Source of the DNA: Liolophura sinensis
Lineage: Eukaryota; Mollusca; Polyplacophora; Chitonida; Chitonidae
DNA length: 60,000 nucleotides
NCBI RefSeq assembly: GCF_032854445.1
Contig: NC_088306.1
Coordinates: 27,315,764 to 27,375,763 of the forward strand
Reading direction: 5' to 3'
The notes below the pieces were generated by a model. That model was not told the origin of the DNA, did no database searches, and worked only from the letters and a program-made list of their open reading frames with translations. Shown here piece by piece: positions 37,071 to 51,000 of this stretch. Position numbers and translations under genes: made by a program. How positions within the stretch are numbered: the first letter of the stretch is position 1; each line of letters opens with the position of its first letter.

Positions 37071-39840
37071 CACACACCAATAATGCACAAGTACATGTAC
37101 ACTGAGTGTGATGTGGGGAGATAAATTGTTTTCAAACTCAATGACACCAATGGGGCGTCATCTCGTGCAAAACACAAATAACAGAACATGATACAAGTAC
37201 ACAGTATGTCCTTCCTGTCCTGTACTTATCATTCCTATTTTTGTGACATTAAAGTCTGTGAATGAATCATTTTTACCCAAAATTTGGTACCTTTCACCTC
37301 TGGCAATTCATCTTAAACGACTCAAGTTCCCACCATTAGTCAAGATGGCCGACGTTTCCCTGATCTACCTGGCCAATTAACGCTTCCTGATGTCTGCCAA
37401 CAGGGACACAAACGGTATCCATCTCTATTATTTTATAATGTCAGAAATCATCAGAATCAGCTTGATCCATCTAGGAAGTGCAAGCATGTGGCAGCCATTT
37501 GGTGTGTGCCGTAATGATTCTAGATATTGTGCAGATTAAATGTTCAGTTTTCAAGTCCATCACACTATACATTCACGTGTCCTGTCTGATGGAGGGATGT
37601 ACTGACGCACATGTCATCCTTGAAGTGCGGATTATGTCGAAATCAGAAATAATCAGGGTACTTATGTTCTGCCAAAATTTGCATAATGGTTCCAAAGTGT
37701 AAAAAAAATTAGAAGAAATACAGTATCAAGTCTCCCTGCAGGGACAGTGGTATACCATCTTGTGTAGATTCAAAGGCTCTGTGTGGAGAGAAGAATAGCT
37801 GTTTCCAAGCTGTCTACAGAGCAGTTTAGATTCAGTTTCCTCAGGATATCTGGCAGTAGGCGGAGGAGCAAAATTAGACTGCCTGTCCAGGCCACCAGCA
37901 GCAGATGGTAACTGGTTCTTGGTTCATGGTAAAAAAATCCATGTCTCTTCCACATGTACATCATAACAAGCATTAAGGAGAGCATGTATCTTTTAGATCG
38001 TTCATCAGCAGATATTCGTCACTCAACTTCTGCAAGCACTGAACATTGCAGCTGCAACTCTCTGCATGAGTCATGTACCAAACAAAAAAAACCAAAACGG
38101 TTTACTGCAGTAAACCTGAAAGGTGCTATCTCTTTCAAAACGCCTTAGCGGTGACTGGTGTACGTTTCTGAAATAACCATTATGTCAGGAATACACATGC
38201 ATGTCACTCAGTCCTTAGTTGAGTTGACAGAAGCTAATTCTCTGAAGCTGCCTTCGCCAAACTACTGCACATTTTCTGAAATTGCCTTTACATCACAAAC
38301 ACAAAATGAATGTGTCTCGATCTTCAGTTCACGAGTGCACAAACAAAACATTACTTACAATACTGTTTCTCTGAGAAATACACCTGTCTTCCTTTTATTT
38401 AAAACATTTGTGTTTTTGTAATGAAGTTTCAGTTTCAAATCAAACAAATTATCTTTGAAATAAATTTTTATCACACATACACCACCAGATCTTGACTGAT
38501 CCTGTAATATTCAAGAACTGGCTTGGGAGAGAGGATAAAAAGCAATGTATGGATGACTTGCACTTGCGGCCATGTTGGTTCTCTGATAGAGCTTCTTTGT
38601 TCAGGGCATATAGTGAAAGGTACGGTCCACGAGAAACATGCAAATAATTCTGTTGTTGGAGATCCAACATGGCTGCCAAGTGTGAGACACCTGTACACTA
38701 TTAAATCTGGCATTTTTAATACAGCTACCATGAATGGCAATTAATTCTGCCAATTACACTAATATAAACATGTATTGTATCTACATGTTTCAAACTAAAA
38801 CCTCACTTCTTCATTTACCTAGAGTAGAATGGCTTTGTGGCACATGCACTTGTAGCGTCACAGCTGATTACACAACCTGGAATGCTGAAAGCAACATCTA
38901 CAGCTTTATAATAAATGTTTACAGTTAAATGCTCCAAATAATTACACAAACATACTCGTAAGTAAACGTATGTAGAGCTACTGTATTATATAATATCCCT
39001 TATAGCTTATTCACAATGTGACACATCGTGACTTGTCCAACATTTATCTGACACCCTTCTCTGTTTACAATAATGAAAGGCAGAAAAGAAATATTTAGCG
39101 TCAAAAATAGCTCAGAAAGTCGTCAAACCCGACACCAATACACAATACGTTTTTGTGAACACACATCATTTGACCAAAAAAAAAAACAAACAACAACAAC
39201 GAGAGATTTCCCATCATCTGGTTTAATTATCCGCTGCCGCAGACGAAGGCCAGCTGACATGTAGTTAGACTGGATGGCTGACACGCATGTCATTTATACA
39301 AGCTTCTCAGGACTCACTGCTCTCTCAGATAACCAACTCATTCACTCAGCAAGCAAACTTTGCCGTATGCCTTTGCTTCTTTAAGTTACATGTAAAAAGA
39401 CATCCCAAATTCTAAGATAAAAAATCTGACAAATGGAGATAATATCTGTAACATTTGGAAACAGACAGCAATGGATGAAAGGTTTGTATACAGATATCCT
39501 AACACAGCTAACTAGATACTGGGTAGTGTATACTACACAAGAAATCTCAACTACACCAGGATACCCACCCATATATTACATGACACACATTGTATATGCA
39601 GGCTTACAGTGAATCATCCATAATTTCACTGAAAGTTTCACCAACAAACTGCAGCACAGAAAGGTCATTCAATAACTTTGTGAAAATCCAGGGGAAATTA
39701 TACATATATCTGTAATTCACTGTCAATCACTATACTTTTTTTTACATGATTTTTTTTCAAAAGTTTAGTACAGCAAGGTGATTACTTTTTGAAAAATCCT
39801 GAAAACTTATTGATGATATAGTGTAAAGGGTCACTGATGC
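37071..39840. other. No gene seen (2.8 kb)
   Basis: Holds an isolated CAAGATGGCCGAC at 37342-37354 (YY1-like or Kozak-like) whose frame stops after 11 codons. Other ORFs are under 90 codons. Confidence 0.5.
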
Positions 39841-40745
39841 ACCAGATACGGCATGCGCATGTCATTGGGACCAAAAATTAACACCAGCTACGAAATGCGC
39901 ATGTCATTGGGACCAAAAATCAACACCAGATATGACATGCGCATGTCATTGGGACCAAAAATCAACACCAGACATGACATGCACCCGCATATCATTGGGA
40001 CAAAAAATCAACACCAGATACCACATGCACCCGCATATCATTGGGACCAAAAATCAACACCAGATATGACATGCGCATATCATTGGGACCACAGAATCAA
40101 CACCAGATATGACATGCACCCGCATATCATTGGGACAAAAAATCAACACCAGATACGACATGCACCCGCATATCATTGGGACCACAGAAGCAACGCCAGA
40201 TACGAAATGCATGCACATATCATTGGGACCACAGAATCGACACCAGATACGACATGCACTCGCATGTCATTGGGACCACAGAAGCAACGCCAGATACGAA
40301 ATGCATGCGCATATCATTGGGACCACAGAATCGACACCAGATACGACATGCACTCGCATGTCATTGGGACCAAAAAGCAACACCAGACATGACATGCACC
40401 CGCATATCATTGGGACCACAGAATCAACACCAGATATGACATGCACCCGCATATCATTGGGACCACAGAATCAACTCCAGATATGAAATGCATGCGCATA
40501 TCATTGGGACCACAGAATCAACACCAGATATGACATGCACCCGCATATCATTGGGACCACAGAATCAACTCCAGATATGAAATGCATGCGCATATCATTG
40601 GGACCACAGAATCAACACCAGATATGACATGCACCCGCATATCATTGGGACCACAGAATCAACACCAGATACGACATGCACCCGCATATCATTGGGCCAC
40701 AAAATCAACACCAGACATGACATGCACCCGCATATCACTGGCACC
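39841..40745. repeat. Minisatellite R: 42-47-bp unit, about 20 copies
   Basis: The unit includes CACCAGATATGACATGCACC and CGCATATCATTGGGACCA. Length variants come from GCGCAT versus GCACCCGCAT and from AAAAATCA versus ACAGAATCA. ORFs up to 179 codons are repeat-derived. Confidence 0.95.
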
Positions 40746-41520
40746 ACAAAGATAGATTTAAACTAATGCATAACATGAGGTCCTATGATAGGATCAGGGT
40801 ATTATCTGTGGGTTGGGGATGACTGTCAAACAGTTGTAAACTGTCAAAGATAACAGGGACACCAGATACCCTCACGGAAACATAGCAACTGTTAGCAAAT
40901 GAGATGGACTGGGATGTCACATTATCTAGATGATTTAATACTAAATACTGGTAGTACAACTTCTGCAGTTCAAATGAAACAGAAATACATGGTAAAAAGC
41001 AAAATTTTCGCAGTTGAGAAATTGTCTATTTCAAGGGTTCTGAGAGAAACAACAGTCTGTTGTTGTGGGCATACCAAACTACTTTAGCAAGAAATCCAAC
41101 ATTTAAGTTCAGATTTTGATCCACTAATTAGATTAACACAAAGTCTAAAGCATACATGTACATCTATGAAGACACTCTAAATAAACTCAAAAGTCAGATG
41201 TCTCCTGAAAATGACAGACAAAACTTGGGCAAAATATCAAAATGTCTACCGAGCAACTTGTCATTTACAATTTACAAGCGCACACTAAGATACCTTAATC
41301 TGAATACCTGTGACCTACAGGTACATGTAGACAAAAGCTGTACCAGGGTTACAAGTTTTCTTTACTATATGAATAGTGGAAATAAGATGAGAATTAGCTG
41401 TTGAACCCTGTCACAGTGATTAACACCACTTGCCAGATGTACACAAACACTAAACCTGATACCTATGTTACATGTACAGCTGATATGGACGAGTGCAGCA
41501 TCAAAGTACATCACTGAAAA
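40746..41520. other. No gene seen
   Basis: Spacer between arrays R and S; short ORFs only. Confidence 0.55.
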
Positions 41521-43620
41521 TAATCAGACTACATGTACAGTACACATACAGAGAAAAACCTTACACTCAACATCGGGTAATAATCAGACTACATGTACAG
41601 TACACATACAGAGAAAAACCTTACACTCAACATCGGGTAATAATCAGACTACATGTACAGTACACATACAGAGAAAAACCTTACACCCAACATCGGGTAA
41701 TAATCAGACTACATGTACAGTACACAAACAGAGAAAAACCTTACACCCAACATCGGGTAATAATCAGACTACATGTACAGTACACAAACAGAGAAAAACC
41801 TTACACTCAACATCGGGTAATAATCAGACTACATGTACGGTACACATACAGAGAAAAACCTTACACTCAACATCGGGTAATAATCAGACTACATGTACAG
41901 TACAGATACAGAGAAAAACCTTACACTCAACATCGGGTAATAATCAGACTACATGTACAGTACATATACAGAGAAAAACCTTACACTCAACATCGGGTAA
42001 TAATCAGACTACATGTACAGTACACATACAGAGAAAAACCTTACACTCCACATCGGGTAATAATCAGACTACATGTACGGTACACATACAGAGAAAAACC
42101 TTACACTCAACATCGGGTAATAATCAGACTACATGTACAGTACACATACAGAGAAAAACCTTACACTCAACATCAGGTAATAATCAGACTACATGTACAG
42201 TACATATACAGAGAAAAACCTTACACTCAACATCGGGTAATAATCAGACTACATGTACAGTACACATACAGAGAAAAACCTTACACTCAACATCGGGTAA
42301 TAATCAGGCTACATGTACAGTACACGTACAGAGAAAAACCTTACACTCAACATCGGGTAATAATCAGGCTACATGTACAGTACACGTACAGAGAAAAACC
42401 TTACACCCAACATCGGGTAATAATCAGGCTACATGTACAGTACACATACAGAGAAAAACCTTACACTCAACATCGGGTAATAATCAGGCTACATGTACAG
42501 TACACATACAGAGAAAAACCTTACACTCAACATCGGGTAATAATCAGACTACATGTACAGTACACATACAGAGAAAAACCTTACACTCAACATCGGGTAA
42601 TAATCAGGCTACATGTACAGTACACATACAGAGAAAAACCTTACACTCAACATCGGGTAATAATCAGACTACATGTACAGTACACATACAGAGAAAAACC
42701 TTACACTCAACATCGGGTAATAATCAGACTACATGTACAGTACACATACAGAGAAAAACCTTACACTCAACATCGGGTAATAATCAGACTACATGTACAG
42801 TACACATACAGAGAAAAACCTTACACTCAACATCGGGTAATAATCAGACTACATGTACAGTACACATACAGAGAAAAACCTTACACTCAACATCGGGTAA
42901 TAATCAGACTACATGTACAGTACACATACAGAGAAAAACCTTACACTCAACATCGGGTAATAATCAGGCTACATGTACGGTACACATACAGAGAAAAACC
43001 TTACACTCAACATCGGGTAATAATCAGGCTACATGTACGGTACACATACAGAGAAAAACCTTACACTCAACATCGGGTAATAATCAGGCTACATGTACAG
43101 TACACATACAGAGAAAAACCTTACACTCAACATCGGGTAATAATCAGGCTACATGTACAGTACACATACAGAGAAAACCCTTACACTCAACATCGGGTAA
43201 TAATCAGGCTACATGTACAGTACACATACAGAGAAAACCCTTACACTCAACATCGGGTAATAATCAGGCTACATGTACAGTACACATACAGAGAAAAACC
43301 TTACACTCAACCTCGGGTAATAATCAGACTACATGTACGGTACACATACAGAGAAAACCCTTACACCCAACATCGGGTAATAATCAGACTACATGTACAG
43401 TACACAAACAGAGAAAAACCTTACACCCAACATCGGGTAATAATCAGACTACATGTACAGTACACATACAGAGAAAAACCTTACACTCAACATCGGGTAA
43501 TAATCAGACTACATGTACAGTACACATACAGAGAAAAACCTTACACTCAACATCGGGTAATAATCAGACTACATGTACAGTACACATACAGAGAAAAACC
43601 TTACACCCAACATCGGGTAA
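41521..43620. repeat. Satellite-like array S: 60-bp unit, exactly 35 copies, no indels
   Basis: TAATCAGACTACATGTACAG recurs every 60 bp for 2,100 bp with no insertion or deletion. Variation is limited to about a dozen single-base states (for example GACT/GGCT, TACAG/TACGG, ACTCAA/ACCCAA). Neighbouring units often share a variant (14-15, 25-26, 28-29). The 20-codon period gives 772- and 718-codon ORFs. Of 11 base variants, 6 change the residue in the longer frame, so there is no sign of selection on a protein. Confidence 0.97.
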
Positions 43621-43852
43621 TGACATTTTTTGTAATTTCATACATCTAACTATCATGTGGACAAAATGTCTTCAAACATGTTCTGGGAACATTCATATGG
43701 TAGCTAGCTGGTTAAACTTCAATGTTAGGGAAGTGAAAGCTTACATGATTATCTCAATAAATAAAAATTATGTCAAATTATGAAGATATAATTGTCCAGT
43801 GTACATGTACATTAAGTTTGCATGTACATGTAGAGCAGATCCTCACATAATG

Positions 43853-43854
43853 GA

Positions 43855-43932
<78 letters not shown>
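43853..43932. repeat. Compound (TG)n(TA)n microsatellite
   Basis: A short TG run leads into about 64 bp of TA and ends TAGATACATG. It lies 230 bp after array S. Confidence 0.95.
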
Positions 43933-43934
<2 letters not shown>

Positions 43935-45770
43935 TACATGTGTGTAACGAACCGGATCAATACATACAGACCAGGCTAACGTAACCATACATACAGTGTG
44001 TACATGTGCAAGCGTATGTACTAATATGTTTATTTTTTTATTTGATTGTAATTTTCTATCGCTCTAATCGACAAGAACGTGTCATTTTTAGGATGGAAGC
44101 CAATTTTATATTATGAGTAGAAGAAGCCCGCCCAGAGTGAAACGACAACTTTTTTCAAAGTCAAACTATATATGTGCGACATACGTGTTAGCAATTTTGG
44201 TGGAATCAAGTAGTCTCAAGCGAAATTCATGTAAGATTACATAGGGCAGCTCCATATTTATTATAATTAAGACAAAATTCTGAAATCTGTTAGCAGACAG
44301 ACCTAGGCGCCATTGTCGGCGAAGTCATAAGTAACAAGCATGCCAATCATATGTCAGCGGTTTTTGCTTCCAAGGTTCTGAGGAGAGTGGTGGCTGTAGA
44401 AACTTTATTCTGTCACAGAATGGAATGGAATCCATGTGTCATGTCACAGCAATACCTTAACCACCAAAGAATTATAACAGTGCCATATTAACTCTTTAAC
44501 GATGATAGCAACAGAATAATTAAGCTTTAAAAACCAAACACGCTGTGAACATGAATTCATATAAATGTAACACGTATCTCTGACAACTCTGACAAGGAAG
44601 AGGTTATTAACTTTGACCTTTCTGTCAAAAAAAATGTTAAACGTCCACACTTAGCCATTCTTAACGCCTTGCACACATTTGTGACAGGGTCACACAAGCC
44701 TTCATGATCACGCGATATTACAATGCCAGAATTACACACGTTCAACGTTACACTGCGCATCGCAGTCACTGGATGAAATGTCAATAATGCCATGGCACGA
44801 TGACATGGCTAACCCTCTGGAGTATAAACACAAATTCCTCCAATCTCAATCAGACATTATCAGCTTTATAAACAACCATTCCAAGCCCCATGCAGTAGCA
44901 AATACCCTCCCTGTTGACATTAGGATATAGTTAAACATCAGTATTTCCATTCCCAGGTTCAGTTTGTCACTGGAACTCCCGTGTAACCAAGAAATGGTGC
45001 GTACATAAACAAAGATATGCAACTCAAGCCCTTGTGTCAGTTACTTGAGCTCTACATAATTCTACATTTTTCTAATTTGCTTTCTAAAACTTCAAGGATA
45101 AGCATTTTTGATAACAAATTAGACAATAGATTTTGTGAGAACAAAACTGTTTATTCAGAAATTCACACTTTAACATTTCTGCATTCTAAAAATCTCATTT
45201 GTAATATAATCTATATTGCTAAGAATTACCAACACACATTCCCTGGGTATAAAGATACCTGGGAATTTTGTACAATGTTACAAGTTAAAATTAAGTGGAC
45301 AAGTCATGGATGAGAAAAAGTATAAAGAAAATATTTTTGGAGATGGTGTGCTCAGACAGGTCCAAGGCCAGATAGAATATCTGGGATATCAGAGGGTTGA
45401 AACCAATGTTTTAACATAGTGACATATTGACTCATACAGAGATAAAATCGTCATGATGTCATAAACAGTGTCAGAAATGGAGAAAATATGAAGTGTTTAC
45501 ATGTAGCAACATAATTTCAAAGTTCTGTAACCAAAACCTAGAGCCATTTTAGTTCTGCAAAATGTTTGTTCTCTGAAACTGTTGGGAGCCAACCTTATTA
45601 TCAAGCTGTGTTAAAACTAGCCAGTCAACTGAACAAAAAATATGATGGTTTACTAGTAAAGTTTAAAAAGCTCTTAACAGTTTTAAAGTGAAAAGCTCTT
45701 AAAAGTAAGCATCATTGAGTATTGTCTAATTTATCACAAAAGCGTCTGTAGTTGATCAGTGTTGTGGTAC
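43933..45770. other. No gene seen
   Basis: AT-rich. ORFs of 68-98 codons on both strands have no recognisable domains. Confidence 0.55.
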
Positions 45771-46538
45771 CAGGACAACCTACAGATCATGAGTTCAATG
45801 TTCAAGACAACCTACAGATCATGAGATCAATGTCCAGGACAACCTACAGATCATGAGATCAATGTCCAGGACAAACTACAGATCATGAGATCAATGTCCA
45901 AGACAAACTACAGATCATGAGATCACTGTCCAGGACAACCTACAGATCATGAGATCAATGTCCAAGACAACCTACAGATCATGAGATCAATGTCCAAGAC
46001 AAACTACAGATCATGAGATCAATGTCCAAGACAAACTACAGATCATGAGATCACTGTCCAGGACAACCTACAGATCATGAGATCAATGTCCAGGACAACC
46101 TACAGATCATGAGATCAATGTCCAAGACAAACTACAGATCATGAGATCAATGTCCAAGACAAACTACAGATCATGAGATCAATGTCCAGGACAACCTACA
46201 GATCATGAGATCACTGTCCAGGACAACCTACAGATCATGAGATCAATGTCCAAGACAAACTACAGATCATGAGATCACTGTCCAGGACAACCTACAGATC
46301 ATGAGATCACTGTCGAGGACAACCTACAGATCATGAGATCAATGTCCAAGACAAACAACAGATCATGAGATCAATGTCCAAGACAAACTACAGATCATGA
46401 GATCAATGTCCAGGACAACCTACAGATCATGAGATCAATGTCCAAGACAAACTACAGATCATGAGATCAATGTCCAAGACAACCTACAGATCATGAGATC
46501 ACTGTCCAAGACAAACTACAGATCATGAGATCACTGTG
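45771..46538. repeat. Minisatellite T: 32-bp unit, about 24 copies
   Basis: The unit includes ACAACCTACAGATCATGAGA and TCAATGTCCAGG. The first unit differs, reading GAGTTCAATGTT, and together with upstream GTTGATCAGTG it resembles the anticodon-to-T-arm part of a tRNA-like SINE head. Confidence 0.95.
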
Positions 46539-47381
46539 AGCTGCACTCATACAGCTGATATGTCACCAGCATTATACCCGTAGATGTACACGTGTAAGCA
46601 GATTCAATCTTGCATGATACTACAAATCTTAATGGGTCTTCACTAATGTTTGTACCATTCAGTTTGAAGCAAGTTCATGTGGCACAAGTATACAGGTATA
46701 CAATAACAATATGCAGGTCTACACATGAATGTCACTGTGAACTGAGAGCAGCCAAAGCATTCAGCAATCAATTAACTTACGTAGAAACATGCTCTATACT
46801 CGTGTCGATGCAGAAAACTGATATGATTAAAGATTAACGTACTGGACATGATGATTTCTAACATGTAAGTAAAACTTTCTTGACATGTATGTATGTTCAC
46901 AATTAGGCCACTATTTATTTATTTGTTGGACAGCTGTTTGACATCATATCCAGAATTGCTTACACGTGAATACTTGTATGTGTATGTTAGAATAGTATGT
47001 GCAGAAACACTACATGTATGCAGAGGTTTCATATCTACATATACATGCTGATACACAAACAATGAATAAACAACATTACACATGTAAACAACTTCAGTGG
47101 GGATAGTCTGAGAAACAATTTCAAACGCACTTGGAATTTCAGTTTGGATGACAGCCATTATACTCGACCGACATGTGCTTTCAGCTTTTCAGACACTTGT
47201 TAACAGGGTTTTGTGATACCACAATATAAAATTCACATAACTATACCATCATGTTGACCCAGATGATAAAGTTGTTGCCCAAATACAAATACAGAATTTG
47301 TCGTATTAGAATTTGCTAAATTTTTGCCACATCAGAGGTGTTTTCTGTTCAATGAATATTATTGTTATTTCACATTGTTTA
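46539..47381. other. No gene seen
   Basis: Between array T and the full-length SINE. Possibly intron of the giant-exon gene, which runs in this direction. Confidence 0.5.
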
Positions 47382-47630
47382 TTTAAATATTTATTTAAAT
47401 AGGTTGGTGTTTTACGCCGTACTCAAGAATATTTCACTTATACGACAGCAGCCAGCATTATGGTGGGTGTAAAGCGGGCAGAGCCCGAGAGGAAAAAAAC
47501 AACCATCTGCAGGTTGCTGACAGACCTTCCCACTACGGCCGGAGAAGAAGCCAGCATGAGCTGGACTTGAACTCACAGCGACCACATTGGTGAGAGGCTC
47601 CTGGGTCATTACACTGCGCTAGCGCTATTA
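47382..47630 (-). mobile_element. SINE family 2, full-length reference copy
   Basis: On the minus strand: an A-box region TAGCGCAGTGTAATGAC, a B box GAGTTCAAGTCC, the body (CAGCTCATGCTGGC, CAACCTGCAGATGG, ACCATAATGCTGGC, TATTCTTGAGTACGGCG) and a TAAATAAATATTTAAAT tail. It lies about 420 bp inside the intron below the giant exon. This family is abundant in molluscan genomes as far as I recall. The open frame here is incidental. Confidence 0.85.
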
Positions 47631-48054
47631 CACATCACATATTCCTTATTATTCCTTATTATCCAACAACCAAAAGCACCTGTACTTATATAAGCTTTTA
47701 AATAAAAGCTTAGCATACTAAATGACTAATTGCACATTTTGCCTGACAGTTATGTTGATCCTGAAAGGCATTTCGTGAATATATTGGAAGGTGGGATGAA
47801 GGTCTTCCGGGGAAAACGTAAGCTAAAACACCAAAAGTAGCATTTACATCATTTAAGTCTGCCTTCAAAAATCCACCTTTTTGTCGGGTGATATTTTACG
47901 TCATTTACTGTAATTGTAGTTTTGCAATATGTACATATGATATGCAAGCAACATAATTAAATTACCCTATATGGGTATACCTGCAAATATAATTCATAAA
48001 AAGATTTGCTAAGTCTGTAAGTACAAGTATAATAGAACAGTAAGAAAGACTTAC
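47631..48054 (-). other. Start of the intron downstream of the giant exon
   Basis: This is AT-rich intron sequence between the donor and the SINE at 47382-47630. No next exon is recognisable here or further down the minus strand. Confidence 0.6.
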
Positions 48055-48058
48055 CCTT
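48047..48058 (-). other. 5' splice site (donor) of the giant exon
   Basis: On the minus strand the exon ends GAAAGG and the intron begins GTAAGT (48054 to 48049), close to the metazoan consensus. Upstream of it the protein is charged and disordered. Past it the frame turns hydrophobic for 31 codons (SLSYCSIILVLTDLANLF and on) and stops at 47962, which looks like intron read-through rather than a true C-terminus. Confidence 0.85.
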
Positions 48059-51000
48059 TCGTAGAGTCTCTCTGCTTCTCTCCGCTCAGGACTCAGCGCT
48101 GCCAGACGGGTATTATCCATTACAGCAACGCTTAGTTTATTTGGGAATATATCCCTCACGGGCGACTTCATTCGCTTGGTCATTCTACCCCTCTGAAGTT
48201 TTGGTTGCACCTTTTGAGGGGTCGATGTGACTGAATCAGTTTTGTGTTTCTGTTCACACGATCCGGGAAGCCTGGTAGATTGGTACTGCCATTCCACTTT
48301 GATCGGCGGTACTGCAGGGGTTGGTGTTTTCTCAACCCCTGACTGGTTTGGCTGTGAAGCCATCGTTGGAGACTGAGAAAAAGCTCTTAGTTCCCTTGAA
48401 GGTGACTCTGAACATATATTTGGACATGTTTCAGCAATTCCTTTGGCAGTTTCTGATGCATTCTGGGTGTTAGGAGGAGACTTCCTGGAAGGAGACTGAG
48501 AGCCTCTAAGACGGTGTTTCGGTTTTTTCGCAACTACTGGCGGCTCTTTGGTTTTGGGTGACTCTGACATGGAATTGGGTTCAATGCTTGATTGGTCTTT
48601 TGGAATAAATTGGTAGTCAATGTTGGAATGAACTTTTGACAAGACTTCAGAGAAAGAGTGGCTTTTCCTACAGCTTGGTTGAGGTTTGACTTGGTCTTCG
48701 GTTGGACAGATATCTGTGCCAGTTACATTGGTCTGTACCTCTGTTGCTTTCTTTCTGGTCGCCTTATTTGGACATATCTCTTCTGATTCTTGCCTTTCGC
48801 CTTCTGCGTTGTTGGTCTCTCTACTATGTGACCTTGATTTTCTTGTTTGCAAAGTTGGAGAATTTCTCACAGAAGATCTGCTTGATCTTGAATGAGAACG
48901 ACTTTGTCGCACAGGTGACACTGATTGTTGACCATTATCCCCATGACTGCGTTCAGTAGACTCTCTCGAGTGCGATCGGGACCGTCGTAACTGAGTGCGA
49001 ACTTCTCTTGTCTGGGCCCTGGCCTCCCTAGTTTGATATCTTGCAGGAGTAACAAAAGAATTCGAATCCCTAGCAGGAGATTTGTACCTTCGTGGTTTGG
49101 ACTGCAATTCCGTCACCTGGATAACAGCAACGTTCTTGTTATTTGGCTGCCCTTCAGCTACATTTGCATGAGTGGTGTTTGGCAAATCCATTCCTTTACA
49201 TGTAGGTTCATCATAAACTTTAACCCTGCCTACTTTACAACATTCTTCTGCATCACTTTCAATACACTGAGAATCATCAGTAGCTTTCTCCAAACCACTG
49301 CCACATCTTTCTAAAGACATGGGCTGTGTGTCATCTTTTACAGATCTCGGAGGCTTGGACTCTATTCCAACTATTCGGTCACCTTCCTGAGAGTTTCCTT
49401 CACCAAATATTTCTTGGGAGTGATTTGCACTGTGACTTCCTGCTGCACCATCACCAGACAACAACTGTTTCTTGGCGATGGATTTTAAATCAGGATCAGT
49501 ACACTGATAGTCACAGTCTTTTGGACTTTGGCCAAAGTTTTGGAATTTCAAATTTACTTCTCCATCATCAGCTACATGAGCTGTGTTTATGGGATAAATA
49601 GATCCAGCTAGTATCTGGTCCTCCTTACATTTATAATCACTTGCATTTCCACGTTCATTTTGGAACAACTGTTCACTGTCTTCAGCTCTGCTTGTATTAT
49701 CTTGTCCCTCCTCAAGTTGGGAAGGATTTTCTCTTGTAGTTAAGTCATGTTGGCTCTGCTGCTTAGCATGATGATTACGGCTTTTTTCAAAGTCACTCAA
49801 AGTGTTGTGTCTACTTTCCAACACAATAACACCATTTCTCTTGTCAGCTTCAGTCCGTTTTGATTCCGATTCACAGGGTCTCAGTCGATGTTGTCGGAGG
49901 TTTGAGTTAGAATCAACATCCACGGCCGCACTAAATCTGTTGGCTGATGAAGAGCCATTCACATTATGACCTTCAAAAATTGAAATTGTGCTGCTGATCC
50001 TGTTGAATTTACATTTGGGTTTTGTTTTTGGTCTCAGCCTAACCTCACATTCCTCATCTGTCATGCATTTTGAACAATTATCAGCTTCACTTACATGATT
50101 TTCCCCTTCGGTCAATCTAATTGTTCTTTCTGGGAATTCTGGTGGCTCAATGATACTAGATGACTCCATAAAGTTGGAGTTGTTGTCCATTGATAATTCC
50201 ACTCTTTGTGCACGGTACACACATATATCAGGATGTGGGGAATAACCTTGACTTTCTTGAAAGGAGACAAACTCAGTGGCCACATCTTTGGCACACAAAT
50301 TTTCTGGAGCCATGTCTGGATATGTTAACTCAGATCTTTGAGCAAGGAAAGCATTATCTTGGTTTTGAGTATCTGACAGTTCGGTACCATGTAGTTCAAC
50401 ATTCAGAAAATTTGAATTCACATCATTGAAGTCTGAGATCACATCCTCAGTATCTGTGACAATCGTACACAGAAATTTTTCTGCCTTGTTTTCTGGAAGA
50501 ATATCATTAGCATTCTGATCATAAGAGCTCTCTACAAATTCTGAATCTACCTGCCTTAATGTCACAGCATCAACACCCAATGAAACATCTGGATTTGGTG
50601 ACATCAACGCTTCATCCAATACATCCCCTTCAGGGTTTTCAAACATAAGGTAGTCTGCACACTGCATTTCCGATCCACTTGTCATGTCGGAGTCTGTCAT
50701 GCTCACAGGACGTTCTCGCCACTCCGTGGGCCGCATGAATTCTATACTCATGCACTCCCGATCAGTAGGAAATCCTGAATCTCTGCTCACAGAGCTGTCC
50801 GTGCTGGTTGACATGACAACCGAATGACGCCCGCTTCCGATGTCGAGCTTTTGTTGACCTTCACAAGTATCCATTATCTGAACTGACAACGGTCGAGGAA
50901 TTTTTTTCTTTTGCACTCTTGACCTTTCAATTGCCCTTTGCTTCCTGAAATCCTGGTTGCTTTGTTCCGATTCAAACCTTTTCTTCAGAAAGTTCACCTT

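Noticed and set aside
37345-37380. Start codon in good Kozak context (ATGGCCGACGTT)
   Set aside because: The frame stops after 11 codons and no donor site follows within the open part.
41465-43783. 772- and 718-codon overlapping plus-strand ORFs as real genes
   Set aside because: They are two frames of the same indel-free 60-bp array; substitutions change the residue about as often as expected without selection.
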